Assembly: GCA_001642945.1 (NCBI GenBank)
Contig: LGRT01000013.1
Location: 310,001-374,000, forward strand
Direction of reading: 5' to 3'
DNA: 64,000 nucleotides
Origin: Rhodobacteraceae bacterium SB2
GTDB taxonomy: Bacteria > Pseudomonadota > Alphaproteobacteria > Rhodobacterales > Rhodobacteraceae
Part shown: piece by piece, positions 35,481 through 44,780 of the stretch
Position numbering within the stretch: position 1 is the stretch's first letter
Layout of the letters: each line of letters begins with the position of its first letter
Notes under the pieces: generated by a model
Database searches by the model: none
Seen by the model: only the letters and a program-made list of their open reading frames with translations
Told to the model about the DNA's origin: nothing
Made by a program: the position numbers and the translations under genes

Positions 35481-36082
35481 ACCAACCGGTCTGCCAACCC
35501 CCGAAGAATACGCGCCGTTGCACCCCATATATAATACGGACCGAACGGAATAGCATAGTATTTTCGCGTTTGCGATTGCCAGCGCCGCTGATGGATCGAA
35601 AAGTTTTCCACCTGCGTCAGATGCGCCAGCGGGACCCAAAAGGCCTCGGCCACTTCGCAGGGATCGATCTGCGGCGTAAACGGGCTGGAAATAAGCCCGA
35701 TTACGGGCGTGACGGAAAAGCCGGTGACCGTTTCATGTGGCGCCAAGCTGCCCAATACCTCGATATTTTGAGGATTGAGCCCAACCTCTTCTTGCGCTTC
35801 GCGCAGCGCGGCGGCGTGAATATGGGCATCTTTTGCTTCGACTTTACCACCGGGGAAAGCAACTTGATTCGGGTGATGCTTTAAATGCGCGGCGCGGCGG
35901 GTCAGCAAGACACAGGGCCCACCAACGCTGCTATACACACCAATCAACACGGCCGCGTCGCGCAGGGATGCGGTGCGCTTTTCCTTTGATACGGGGTTCA
36001 GATCAAAATCCGAAGAGGCGGCCAGCGAACGCTCTGTTGCTGTCAGTAAGCGCGCGCGCAGCTCATGCGGGGGCACTGTCAT
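35477..36082 (-). CDS. NUDIX hydrolase, CoA pyrophosphatase type
   Basis: This 201-residue enzyme has the NUDIX box in the form FPGGKVEAKDAHIHAAAL then REAQEEVGL. The pattern with Asp rather than Glu at the first acidic position, and the preceding LLTRRAAHLKHHPNQVAF, are the mark of the NudL/YeaB CoA pyrophosphatase group, which splits coenzyme A into 3',5'-ADP and phosphopantetheine. It overlaps hslO by 20 bp upstream and cca by four bases downstream, so the three are in one operon. Confidence 0.9.
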   Translation of the reverse strand: MTVPPHELRARLLTATERSLAASSDFDLNPVSKEKRTASLRDAAVLIGVYSSVGGPCVLLTRRAAHLKHHPNQVAFPGGKVEAKDAHIHAAALREAQEEVGLNPQNIEVLGSLAPHETVTGFSVTPVIGLISSPFTPQIDPCEVAEAFWVPLAHLTQVENFSIHQRRWQSQTRKYYAIPFGPYYIWGATARILRGLADRLV

Positions 36083-37064
36083 CGGGCTCCGCCTGAAACC
36101 CTACGCTGGTTGGGTCTAACTGATAATGTGCGCCGCAAAATTGACAATCTGCGGTTACCAGACCGTCTTCTCTGGTCATGCTGGCAATATCTTTTGCCGA
36201 ATAAATCGATAGGGATTGGCGCACCCGCTCTTGCGAGCAGGTGCATCCAAAGCGAACGGCTTGGGCGTCGAACACTCTTGGCTGATCTTCATGAAACAAC
36301 CGCAGCAGCAATTGCGAGGGTTGGATCACTGGCCCAATCATTTCCAGCTCTTCGACGGTGTTTAACAAAATGTTCATGCGGTTCCAGTTATCGCTGTCAT
36401 CGGCATCTATAATATCATTGGCCATTAACACACCGCCATCGCCCGATCCGCCCTCGTCGATCGCAGGCTCAAGGCTGGATTTGGGCATATGTTGTAGCAT
36501 AATACCCCCTGCGCGCCACTGCGCGGGCTGATCGGGGGCCCGCGATTTTCCATAGCAGAGCTTAAACGTGGTTGGCAGCTGCTCTGATTGCGCAAAATAG
36601 GCCTCTGCACAGGCGGAAAGAGAGCCACCCACCAGCGGGGTTATGCCTTGATACGGCGCCATATCTGCGCCTTGATCGATCAAAATCGCAAAATAGCCTT
36701 CGCCAATTTGGTCGAAAATTGGTCCGTCGGTTAGCCGCGCTTCATCAAAGCTGGCATAGGCGCGCATCCGCGCTGGCGCGCCTTCGGTTTCGGGGCCGTA
36801 ATAATCGGTAGCGATCATGCGCACAGCGCCTTTGGATTGCACTTGCAATGAAAGCTTCCAGCGCAACTTTATACTTTCCCCGATTAAAGCTGTCAGCAGC
36901 GCCATTTCAGACACCAATGCCTCGACCAGGGGCGGATAATTATGTTGCTGTAGGACGCCATCCAAAACGCCATCAAGGCGCGCTATCCGGCCCCGCATGT
37001 CACAGGCATCAAGTTGAAAGGGTAGGACAGTGTCGTCCCACGCAATTTGCGATCCACTTTTCAT
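36063..37064 (-). CDS. hslO: Hsp33 redox-regulated chaperone
   Basis: This protein of about 333 residues is the cytoplasmic holdase switched on by oxidation. The C-terminal zinc centre is FGCTCSQERV and TADCQFCGAHY (Cys-x-Cys and Cys-x-x-Cys), the four cysteines that form disulfides under oxidative stress. YQGITPLVGGSLSACAEAYF is the conserved substrate-binding surface. Of two ATGs, at 37070 and 37064, the second has AAGGA at proper spacing, whereas the first touches it, so I use 37064. It heads the hslO, NUDIX, cca run. Confidence 0.95.
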   Translation of the reverse strand: MKSGSQIAWDDTVLPFQLDACDMRGRIARLDGVLDGVLQQHNYPPLVEALVSEMALLTALIGESIKLRWKLSLQVQSKGAVRMIATDYYGPETEGAPARMRAYASFDEARLTDGPIFDQIGEGYFAILIDQGADMAPYQGITPLVGGSLSACAEAYFAQSEQLPTTFKLCYGKSRAPDQPAQWRAGGIMLQHMPKSSLEPAIDEGGSGDGGVLMANDIIDADDSDNWNRMNILLNTVEELEMIGPVIQPSQLLLRLFHEDQPRVFDAQAVRFGCTCSQERVRQSLSIYSAKDIASMTREDGLVTADCQFCGAHYQLDPTSVGFQAEPDDSAPA

Positions 37065-37151
37065 AGGCATTCCTTATCTTTCTTGCGGAGCCATATCCTG
37101 TCTCGTAAGACTGGGCAAGCAGCCGAGGGTTTGGACCAAAAGGAGCTTGGA

Positions 37152-37613
37152 ATGATAAGACGCTATGGAGAAACCCCGCAAATGGATCGCCGCTATCAGA
37201 TCCGGCGTGGGGTTTATGCGATTTTGCCTTATGGCGATGCGCTTTTACTGACCCATCAGGCAGAGCCTGAGCCCGAATTTCAATTGCCGGGCGGCGGTAT
37301 TGATCCAGGTGAGCATCCGATCACCGCGCTGCACCGTGAAGTGATGGAAGAAACCGGTTGGAAAATCGCCCGGCCGCGCCATATTGGCGCCTTTCGACGG
37401 TTCGTTTTTATGCCTGAATATGACCTCTGGGCTGAAAAACTATGTTTGGTTTATCGCGCAGATCCTGTGTTGCGCCTTGGCGATCCAACCGAGGCTGGCC
37501 ATGAGGATCACTTAATACCAATCGAAGAGGCGTTTGAGCTTTTGGCGAATCCCGGAGATCGGGCTTTTACGCAGATGTTTCAGGCCCAGATGTGCCTGCG
37601 GCGCGATGCGTGA
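37152..37613 (+). CDS. NUDIX hydrolase
   Basis: This 153-residue protein has a canonical NUDIX box, GGGIDPGEHPITALHREVME followed by ETGW, so it should hydrolyse a nucleoside diphosphate linked to another group with metal ions. The substrate is not evident; the family includes MutT-like and diadenosine polyphosphate hydrolases. The ATG at 37152 has AGGAG six bases upstream, which decides it over the longer frame from 37047. Its last 47 bp overlap the 3' end of the receiver-phosphatase gene on the opposite strand, an unusually long tail-to-tail overlap. Confidence 0.88.
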   Translation: MIRRYGETPQMDRRYQIRRGVYAILPYGDALLLTHQAEPEPEFQLPGGGIDPGEHPITALHREVMEETGWKIARPRHIGAFRRFVFMPEYDLWAEKLCLVYRADPVLRLGDPTEAGHEDHLIPIEEAFELLANPGDRAFTQMFQAQMCLRRDA

Positions 37614-38865
37614 TGATCAACGCCGACAGGTCATCTACCAGCGGTGTTTGATCGCAGGCGGCGTGTATATTTTTTAAAATACTATGGGTGAGAGCGGGCC
37701 CATGCAGATGTTGAACGCGGGCAAAGAGCGGCTGTAACCCTTCTTTTCCACGCGCGGTATTTTGGCCATAGGCACCATCGCTAAACCCGTCCGAATAAAG
37801 GATCAGGCGCTCGCCCAAAGCCAGCTGCAAGTGATGATCTTGAAAGCGTGCCGTTTGCGAAATGCCGATTGGCAGGCTGTCACGGCCAATATGGTGAAAC
37901 GTGCCCTCTTTTGCGTGTAAAATTGGATAAGGGTGACCAGCTTGGGCAAAACAAAGGCGCCCGGAGGTTAAATCCAGCAGTCCCGATATCATGGTCAGGT
38001 AATGATCGGTCGTAAGATCTTTGAGCATGATTTGATTTATGCTTTGTAAAATATCATGCGGTTGGCGCGGGCAGATTTGCCCTGTTTCAAGGCGTTTTAC
38101 CGCGATATTTTGGCCGAAAGCTTCAGCTGAAAAAAAACCTGCAATGCGCACTGTCAGCATTGCTGCGCTGATATCATGCCCCGAAACATCGGCATTATAA
38201 AACCCTATATGCGTTGCCCCTATGGCAAAAAACCCTGCCAAATCCCCTCCAACACGGCCTGCATTTTCCACCAGGGCTGTGAAGTCAAACCGACCAAAGC
38301 TGCGATGCCTGTTATGGATAAGCGCGGTTTGAAGCTGCTGCGCGGCGATCAGATCTTTATCCATGGCGTTATTTAAAGCTTGGGTTTTGCGCAGCGCCGC
38401 TTTTACCTGTCGGTTTTTGACTTTCAACTTCCGCTGCGTGTCAAGAAGCCGGGCCGCTGCCGTGACGCGGGCGTGAAGTTCGATCGCCGCAATCTGCTTA
38501 CTAAGAAAATCATCAGCGCCATGTTGAAAGGCGTACAGCATCTCGGCTTTGGTGGAGCGCGAGGTAAGCAAAATAAAATAAATATATCGGTCTGGGGTGA
38601 TTTGGCGCAGCGTGTAACACAAATCGAGGCCGTTCATTTCTGGCATCATCCAATCGCTTAGAATGATATTGGGACGGTGTTTTTTAAATAAGCTAATTGC
38701 CGCCTTGGCGTTGCTGGCTTGCAGGCTGTGAAGTCCCCAGCTGGTTAGAAAACCTGCAACGATGCGCCTTTGCACAGCGCTGTCATCAACGATCAGCGCG
38801 GTTTTGATCGCGCGCAAAACGGGTGGCGGTTTGCTGGTTTCAAGCTTCGGATATGGCTGATACAT
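37567..38865 (-). CDS. Response regulator with PP2C (RsbU/SpoIIE-type) phosphatase output
   Basis: This 432-residue protein has a receiver (about 20-138) with phospho-acceptor Asp71 (LSDWMMPEMNG), a coiled linker (about 140-185), and a PPM serine/threonine phosphatase domain (about 190-430). Metal sites are in GGDLAGFFA (Asp208), NADVSGHDISAAML (Asp226), LYSDGFSDG and LVDDLSAL. The usual VSGHG is VSGHD here. Such proteins dephosphorylate anti-sigma-factor antagonists in partner-switching stress pathways. I start at the ATG at 38865 with AAGGGA upstream; the frame open to 38940 lacks a ribosome site. No antagonist or anti-sigma gene is adjacent, but an HPt gene is divergent. Confidence 0.88.
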   Translation of the reverse strand: MYQPYPKLETSKPPPVLRAIKTALIVDDSAVQRRIVAGFLTSWGLHSLQASNAKAAISLFKKHRPNIILSDWMMPEMNGLDLCYTLRQITPDRYIYFILLTSRSTKAEMLYAFQHGADDFLSKQIAAIELHARVTAAARLLDTQRKLKVKNRQVKAALRKTQALNNAMDKDLIAAQQLQTALIHNRHRSFGRFDFTALVENAGRVGGDLAGFFAIGATHIGFYNADVSGHDISAAMLTVRIAGFFSAEAFGQNIAVKRLETGQICPRQPHDILQSINQIMLKDLTTDHYLTMISGLLDLTSGRLCFAQAGHPYPILHAKEGTFHHIGRDSLPIGISQTARFQDHHLQLALGERLILYSDGFSDGAYGQNTARGKEGLQPLFARVQHLHGPALTHSILKNIHAACDQTPLVDDLSALIITHRAAGTSGPETSA

Positions 38866-39011
38866 TGCAAGCGTCCCTTGTGTTGGGCGGGTTGTAAAAC
38901 CCCAGCACTTAACCGGCTGTAAAAACTTAAAATTAAGCATTTTAAAATTTTAGATATTCATCTCTGATTCAATGTTTTGCTGAACCATAACGCCGGGACG
39001 GGAGTGAATTC

Positions 39012-39341
39012 ATGATAGATTGGGAGCGTATCGAAGACCTGCGCCGAGAGGTGGGGCACAAAGACTTTGCCGATGTGGTGGCGTTGTTTTTTGAAGAAAT
39101 TGACAGCAGTTTACCGGGATCTCTTGACCTTACAGAGCCGGATGAGATCCGCGATCTATTACATTTCATTCGTGGTAGTGCGTTGAATTTGGGCTTTTTT
39201 GAACTGGCTCGATTATGTGAGCCTGATTTCTTTACGATGGAAACGGGCTTATCTGTCGAAAAAATTCGGCCCTATTTCGAACGATTGCGGCGCTCTTATG
39301 AAAGGGCCAAGGCGGTCTATTTTCAGAATATGACATTGTAG
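39012..39341 (+). CDS. Stand-alone HPt (histidine phosphotransfer) protein
   Basis: This 109-residue all-helical protein has the HPt phosphorylation motif LLHFIRGSALNLGF, with the histidine at about residue 51, after an acidic helix (FEEIDSSLPGSL). It should relay phosphate between a hybrid kinase and a response regulator. The ATG has GGGAG eight bases upstream. It is divergent from the receiver-phosphatase gene with 146 bp between starts, so it may feed that receiver. The soluble hybrid kinase at 3132-5882 has no HPt domain and could also use it. Confidence 0.85.
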   Translation: MIDWERIEDLRREVGHKDFADVVALFFEEIDSSLPGSLDLTEPDEIRDLLHFIRGSALNLGFFELARLCEPDFFTMETGLSVEKIRPYFERLRRSYERAKAVYFQNMTL

Positions 39342-39349
39342 GTTCAAGT

Positions 39350-40576
39350 TTAAATTACAAATTGAGCCAGTGTTTCATCATTTGTTATGTCAGAATATGT
39401 ATAGCCGGCGGCCTCGAGGCTGGCAAAAAAAGCTTCAAAACCATCGGTGTTTTTGGTTTCCAATCCGATCAAGATTGATCCAAAATTTCGCGCAGATTTT
39501 TTCAAATATTCAAAACGTGTGATATCATCATCTGGGCCAAGTAAATTCAAAAACTCCTTCAACGCACCGGGGCGCTGCGGCATTCTTAGAATCAAGTATT
39601 TTTTAACGCCTGCAAAGCGCTGCGCGCGCTCTTTCACCTCTGGCAGTCGTTCAAAATCAAAATTACCTCCCGAAGAGACGCAAACCACTTTGCGACCACG
39701 GATCATTTGACCGAGATCTTGCAGCGCATCGATGGCCAACGCGCCAGCTGGTTCTAATACAATGCCTTCGATATTCAGCATTTCAAGCATGGTGATACAG
39801 ATCCGATCTTCGGGAATCCGCAGCACATTGGCCAAACCGATACTTTTTAAGCACTCAAACGTGCGCTGGCCGATTTGGCCCACCGCAGCGCCATCGGCAA
39901 ACGTATCCACCTTGTCTAGCTTGACTGGTTTGCCCGCGATCAAAGCGGCCCAAAGGCAGGCTCCACCTAAAGGCTCGACCAAAGTAAACTGGCTTGAGGT
40001 ACCAAAATAGCTGAGCATCCCCGAGGATAAGCCGCCCCCGCCCACAGGCAGGATAATATGATCCGGGGTGCTGCCCAATTGCCGTTCGATTTCTACGGCC
40101 ACAGAGGCTTGCCCCTCGATCACATCGGCATCATCAAAGGGTGATAGAAAATGCGCGCCTTGCTCTTGACAGAAATTTTGCGCGGCGTTCAAACAATCGT
40201 CAAAATAATCGCCCACCAATTGAATTGACACGTTTTCGCCGCCAAATATCTTTGTTTTCTGGATTTTTTGCTGCGGTGTTGTGACGGGCATGAAAATCGT
40301 GCCGGTCACATCAAAATGCCGGCACATATAGGCCACGCCCTGCGCATGATTTCCCGCGCTGGCGCAAACGAAATTGCGTTGGTCTGGGCGTTTGCGCATC
40401 GCATTGAACGCGCCGCGCAGCTTGTAAGAGCGCACCGGAGAAAGGTCTTCGCGTTTCAGCCAAATATCGGCGTCAAATATAGCTGAGAGATGTTCGTTTT
40501 TTTGCAGCGGTGTTTCGGCAAACACATGGCGCATTTCGCCTTCGGCGGCGCGGGCAAGAGATTGAAAATCGGTCAT
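39350..40576 (-). CDS. ilvA: Threonine dehydratase (threonine ammonia-lyase)
   Basis: This 408-residue PLP enzyme converts threonine to 2-oxobutanoate, the first step to isoleucine. The PLP lysine is in [25 protein letters not shown] is the substrate-binding loop, and VGGGGLSSG binds the cofactor phosphate. The C-terminal domain (from about 325, [19 protein letters not shown]) is a single ACT-like regulatory domain, so feedback control is possible. It is shorter than the two-ACT E. coli form, as usual in this group. It is divergent from argG. Confidence 0.94.
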   Translation of the reverse strand: MTDFQSLARAAEGEMRHVFAETPLQKNEHLSAIFDADIWLKREDLSPVRSYKLRGAFNAMRKRPDQRNFVCASAGNHAQGVAYMCRHFDVTGTIFMPVTTPQQKIQKTKIFGGENVSIQLVGDYFDDCLNAAQNFCQEQGAHFLSPFDDADVIEGQASVAVEIERQLGSTPDHIILPVGGGGLSSGMLSYFGTSSQFTLVEPLGGACLWAALIAGKPVKLDKVDTFADGAAVGQIGQRTFECLKSIGLANVLRIPEDRICITMLEMLNIEGIVLEPAGALAIDALQDLGQMIRGRKVVCVSSGGNFDFERLPEVKERAQRFAGVKKYLILRMPQRPGALKEFLNLLGPDDDITRFEYLKKSARNFGSILIGLETKNTDGFEAFFASLEAAGYTYSDITNDETLAQFVI

Positions 40577-40681
40577 TTGTTAGTCTTGCGGCAGATTTTG
40601 CGTATGCGCAAGCCCAAGGCTCTCTTGCTCCTTTCGTCAAAACCCGATATCGCCCCGATCAAAACCGCAAAGGACTATGCT

Positions 40682-41905
40682 ATGAGTGCGCCCCAAAAAG
40701 TTGTATTGGCCTATTCCGGTGGCCTCGATACCTCGATCATTTTGAAATGGTTGCAGGCCGAATATGGCTGCGAAGTGGTGACGTTCACGGCTGATTTGGG
40801 GCAAGGTGAAGAGTTGGATCCGGCGCGCAAAAAGGCCGAGCTTTTGGGGATCGCTCCGGAAAATATTTTTATCGAGGATCTGCGCGAGGAATTCGTACGC
40901 GATTTCGTGTTTCCGATGTTTCGCGCCAATGCGCTGTATGAGGGGCTGTATTTGCTGGGCACGTCCATTGCGCGCCCGCTGATTTCCAAACGCTTGGTTG
41001 AAATTGCCGCAGCCACGGGCGCCGATGCGGTGTCGCATGGCGCAACCGGCAAGGGCAATGATCAGGTGCGCTTTGAATTGGCGGCCTATGCGCTGAACCC
41101 TGATATCAAAGTGATCGCGCCCTGGCGGGAATGGGATTTATCAAGCCGCACAAAATTGATCGCCTTTGCCGAAGAGAACCAAATCCCCATCGCTAAAGAC
41201 AAGCGCGGTGAGGCGCCCTTTAGCGTGGATGCCAACCTGCTGCACACCTCATCTGAGGGCAAGGTTTTGGAAGATCCCGCCTTGGATGCCCCGGATTACG
41301 TGTATCAGCGGACGGTCAATCCTGAAGATGCGCCCGATAAACCCGAATTTGTTGAAATCGGCTTTGAGGGGGGCGATGCAGTGTCGATTAATGGCGAAAC
41401 GCTCTCGCCAGCGCAGCTGCTCACTCAGTTGAATGCGCTGGGCGGCGCGCATGGCATTGGCCGGTTGGATCTGGTCGAAGGGCGCTTTGTTGGCATGAAA
41501 TCGCGCGGCATTTACGAAACCCCGGGCGGTACAATTTTGCTGGAAGCGCATCGCGGCATTGAGCAGATCACCCTGGATCGCGGTGCGGCGCATTTAAAAG
41601 ATGAGCTGATGCCCAAATATGCCGAGCTGATTTATAACGGGTTTTGGTACAGCCCCGAGCGTGAAATGCTGCAGGCTTTGATTGATAAAAGCCAAGAACA
41701 TGTCACTGGAACGGTGCGTCTAAAGCTTTACAAAGGCTCGGTGCGCACGGTTGGCCGTTGGTCAGAACACTCGCTTTATTCTGAGGCGCATGTGACCTTT
41801 GAAGAGGATGCCGGTGCCTATGATCAAAGCGATGCGGCCGGGTTTATTCAGTTGAATGCGCTGCGCTTGAAGCTACTTGCCGCGCGCAAGCGTCGTTTGG
41901 GCTAA
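40682..41905 (+). CDS. argG: Argininosuccinate synthase
   Basis: This 407-residue enzyme joins citrulline and aspartate with ATP in arginine synthesis. [16 protein letters not shown] is the ATP pyrophosphatase P-loop, and [16 protein letters not shown] and [19 protein letters not shown] are family signatures. The ATG at 40682 follows AAAGGA at eight bases; the longer frame from 40490 overlaps ilvA and is rejected. It begins about 105 bp from the divergent ilvA start. Confidence 0.97.
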   Translation: MSAPQKVVLAYSGGLDTSIILKWLQAEYGCEVVTFTADLGQGEELDPARKKAELLGIAPENIFIEDLREEFVRDFVFPMFRANALYEGLYLLGTSIARPLISKRLVEIAAATGADAVSHGATGKGNDQVRFELAAYALNPDIKVIAPWREWDLSSRTKLIAFAEENQIPIAKDKRGEAPFSVDANLLHTSSEGKVLEDPALDAPDYVYQRTVNPEDAPDKPEFVEIGFEGGDAVSINGETLSPAQLLTQLNALGGAHGIGRLDLVEGRFVGMKSRGIYETPGGTILLEAHRGIEQITLDRGAAHLKDELMPKYAELIYNGFWYSPEREMLQALIDKSQEHVTGTVRLKLYKGSVRTVGRWSEHSLYSEAHVTFEEDAGAYDQSDAAGFIQLNALRLKLLAARKRRLG

Positions 41906-41952
41906 AAGCCTAATCTTTCCAAAGTTGTTTTGGAGAGCAGCGCTGCTGGGCT

Positions 41953-42825
41953 TTGGGCTTTCGTTCAAAGGTGTATCTGGTCGGTTGGGGCTTCGATTAT
42001 TTACGTCGTCAATTTTGTTATTATTCGGTAATTTTACGACTGACCGCGCCGGTTTTTGCTTTTTATGCGCTGGTGTATCCTTTGGTTAGCTGGATGTTGA
42101 CTGGCTCATTTTTGTTATTACAGCCGGGTTTTATAACTACTACCCCTGATGGAATGGGGCTTGGCAGCTTTTTAGACCTTAGTTTGGTTTTTATTATTTT
42201 TAGCTGTTTCTTACTGGCACTGATCGCGATCCATTGGCACCGCTTTATGATGCTGGGCGGTGAAGGGCCTATTTTTAATCGCTCAGTCTTCTGACCTTAC
42301 AGTATCAAAGCCCAAAAAATTATGCTTATCTTTATCGCCGGGACATTTATTTTACTCATTTTCATCCGCAATTTTATCAATCTGCAAGGCTCGGAGGGTT
42401 TCCATGACTTACTAGCCCTCGTGATGATGGACCTTCAAGATCCTACCATGATCACAGCGCTTAATCCCCTTTTATGGCTTGTTTGGCTTATAAAATCTGT
42501 TTGTTTTATTTGGCTTGCGCATCGGATCAGCCTGTGCTTGCCTGCCGCTGCCATTGGCAAAGATATGCGCTTGCGCGAAGCTTGGCGACCGACCAGCGAG
42601 TTAAAGGCCCAGATATTGCTGTTAGCTGGTTTTGAAGTGCTGGTGTATTTCGGCATTTCTGCTGTAGTTTTCTGGGTTTCAGCTTTGATCGGCGCTGTTG
42701 TTCCTGCGATGATCCTTTTTTTGCTGCAAACTTGGATCCTCACCCTATATGGTGGCAGCATTCTGACCACGCTATACCAATATCTTATTGAAAAGCGGGC
42801 TTTGCAGGGCGCAACCCATTCATAA
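41953..42825 (+). pseudogene. Membrane-protein gene split by an in-frame TGA
   Basis: Two hydrophobic frames, 41953-42294 and 42322-42825, are in the same reading frame and separated only by a TGA at 42292-42294. Reading through gives one protein of about 290 residues with about six membrane helices: three before the stop (ending near FIIFSCFLLALIAIHWHRFM) and three or more after it. From memory, single uninterrupted membrane proteins with a similar HWHRF-type loop occur in related genomes. TGG to TGA (Trp before Pro-Tyr) would be a single change. This could be a nonsense mutation, a sequence error, or two separate small proteins; the second half has no ribosome site before its ATG. The start is uncertain (TTG 41953 or GTG 41971). 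It overlaps rlmN by six bases tail to tail. Confidence 0.65.
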
Positions 42826-43995
42826 TCCGGTTTCTGCGGCGATCTCTTTGCGGCTTTTGCGGGCCCGCTCGGTGGCCGATTTCAACTGCCCACAGGCCGC
42901 CATAATATCCTCGCCACGCGGGCGCCGGATCGGGCTGGCGTAGCCGGCATTGAAAATAATATCCGAAAACGCTTTGATCCGCGCGCGGTCCGAGCGTTGA
43001 TAGGGCGCGCCGGGCCATTCGTTAAACGGGATCAGGTTGATCTTCGCCGGAATACCTTTGATCAGCCTTAGCAATCGGCGGGCATCGGCATCGCTGTCAT
43101 TCACGCCCTTTAGCATCACGTATTCAAAAGTGATGCGCTCTGAATTGGACAGTTTCGGATAGGCGCGCAATTCGCTGAGCAACGTTTCGATATTCCATTT
43201 TTTGTTGATCGGCACCAATTTATCGCGCACCTCATCGGTCGTGGCGTGAAAAGACACTGCCAGCAGACAGCCGATTTCTTCAGCGGTTTTGGCAATTTCG
43301 GGCACAACGCCGGATGTTGACAGCGTGATCCGGCGCCGCGATAGGCAAATGCCCTCGGGGTCCATCGCGATCTTCATCGCATCGCGCACATTGTCAAAAT
43401 TATACAGCGGTTCACCCATGCCCATCAGTACAATATTGGACAGAAGGCGCACAGGGTTTGGTGGCTCGCCCGGTTCGGGCCATTCGCCCAGATCATCGCG
43501 GGCCACCAAGACTTGGCCAATGATTTCTCCTGCGGATAGATTGCGCACCAGCTTTTGCGTGCCAGTATGGCAGAAAGAGCAGGTGAGCGTGCAGCCCACT
43601 TGGCTGCTAATGCACAGCGTGCCGCGATCTTCTTCGGGAATATAAACGATCTCTACTTCATGCCCGCCAGCAATGCGCACCAGATATTTGCGCGTGCCAT
43701 CGCTTGAGATCTGCCGCGTGATCACTTCGGGCACTTCAAGCACGAAGGTTTCGGCGAGTTTGGCGCGATAGTCTTTTGACAGATTGGTCATTTGCGAAAA
43801 ATCACGGCAGCCTTTGGCGTAAATCCATTGCCAAATCTGCCCGGCGCGCATTTTGGCCTGTTTATCCGGCGTGCCTTGCGCAATCAATGCCTCGCGCAAG
43901 GCGGCGCGGGTGAGCCCGATCAAATTTATCGGGCCCTCTGGCAGCTTGCGGGGCAGGGTCAATACGTCTTGGGTGATCGGAGCGTTGACCGACAT
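42820..43995 (-). CDS. rlmN: 23S rRNA (adenine-2503-C2)-methyltransferase RlmN
   Basis: This 391-residue radical SAM enzyme methylates A2503 of 23S rRNA and also A37 of some tRNAs. The 4Fe-4S site is [26 protein letters not shown] is a family signature, and a C-terminal cysteine (MAACGQL) and the ISTSGVV-like [10 protein letters not shown] region support it. The two catalytic cysteines are present. It starts at ATG 43995; a long hairpin lies between it and the upstream IalB gene. Confidence 0.97.
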   Translation of the reverse strand: MSVNAPITQDVLTLPRKLPEGPINLIGLTRAALREALIAQGTPDKQAKMRAGQIWQWIYAKGCRDFSQMTNLSKDYRAKLAETFVLEVPEVITRQISSDGTRKYLVRIAGGHEVEIVYIPEEDRGTLCISSQVGCTLTCSFCHTGTQKLVRNLSAGEIIGQVLVARDDLGEWPEPGEPPNPVRLLSNIVLMGMGEPLYNFDNVRDAMKIAMDPEGICLSRRRITLSTSGVVPEIAKTAEEIGCLLAVSFHATTDEVRDKLVPINKKWNIETLLSELRAYPKLSNSERITFEYVMLKGVNDSDADARRLLRLIKGIPAKINLIPFNEWPGAPYQRSDRARIKAFSDIIFNAGYASPIRRPRGEDIMAACGQLKSATERARKSRKEIAAETGL

Positions 43996-44018
43996 CAGCT
44001 ATAACTTTCCAACAGTTT

Positions 44019-44061
44019 CCCGGCCCGCATAGCCTATTTATACGGTTAGGCAAAGGCCGGG
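44019..44061 (-). terminator. Stem-loop between the IalB gene and rlmN
   Basis: CCCGGCC at 44019-44025 pairs with GGCCGGG at 44055-44061, and inside them GCCTA at 44032-44036 pairs with TAGGC at 44047-44051, around a 10-base loop. It lies just after the IalB-family gene on the minus strand. The T-run is on the plus-strand side (GTTTTGG), so the terminator role for the minus-strand gene is only probable. Confidence 0.35.
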
Positions 44062-44071
44062 GTTTTGGAAA

Positions 44072-44605
44072 TTATCCGCTGCAGTTCTTTTTTGCCGCGT
44101 CGCTGGCGGCGGTAAAGCCTTTTAGCGAAAACGTATCAACGGTCTGGGTGCCGCGTTTGGACACTGCTGTTAACGTTGCCGTGCCCCCCGCTTTCATGGC
44201 TTTGACCAGTTTTACATCCTCTTCAGAAGAGCCGGCCCAGGCCCATTCGCCTTGTATCAGTGACAATTTGAACGACTTATCATCCACTTTCAGCTTGATC
44301 GCTTTGTCCTCTGCGAAAGGATATCCCCCGGTGAAGGTCACCTGTTCGGATACTTTTCCTGCTGGGCTGAAGAATACAAATAATAAAATATCACTGCGTT
44401 TTACCGAAACGGTCCGACCGCCGCGCGTGTTGACACTTTTCTTGGGAAGCGACACGCTCCAACACTCTTTTGGGCTTTTATCCACAAACACAGCCCAATC
44501 TCCATGTTCTGAGACGCGGGTTGCCTTACCCTCGGCTGTCCAACCTGCACCAGCAAAGCCCAAAAGGCTGGTGGCCAACACTGCGGTTCTTAACAGGCTC
44601 TTCAT
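44072..44605 (-). CDS. Invasion-associated locus B (IalB) family periplasmic protein
   Basis: This 177-residue protein has a Sec signal peptide (MKSLLRTAVLATSLLGFAGA) and the IalB domain: EHGDWAVFV near the N-terminus, CWSVSLPKKSVNTRGG, a central GGYPFAEDKAIKLKVDD and a C-terminal cysteine (KKNCSG) that can pair with the first. In Bartonella IalB affects erythrocyte entry, but in free-living relatives the role is unknown. It stands alone, divergent from the asparaginase gene across 175 bp with no other feature seen. Confidence 0.9.
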   Translation of the reverse strand: MKSLLRTAVLATSLLGFAGAGWTAEGKATRVSEHGDWAVFVDKSPKECWSVSLPKKSVNTRGGRTVSVKRSDILLFVFFSPAGKVSEQVTFTGGYPFAEDKAIKLKVDDKSFKLSLIQGEWAWAGSSEEDVKLVKAMKAGGTATLTAVSKRGTQTVDTFSLKGFTAASDAAKKNCSG

Positions 44606-44780
44606 TTTTTGCCTCCGTCATAAGCCGGTAGCGCCGGCCTATAGGTTCTATGGTGCTTAATGACCATTTACGGGAAAATCCCATTACATTCTCGACAAAA
44701 CCACATTAGCCTTAAACTGTGTTTTAGCGAAAGCCCTCTTGGCAAGATTTTGCTGAAAAAATCACTATCTGGAGAGAAGA

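Noticed and set aside
42292-42294. In-frame TGA read as selenocysteine
   Set aside because: The surrounding protein is a membrane protein with no redox motif, and no selenocysteine-insertion hairpin is evident directly after the TGA. Nonsense mutation or sequence error is simpler.
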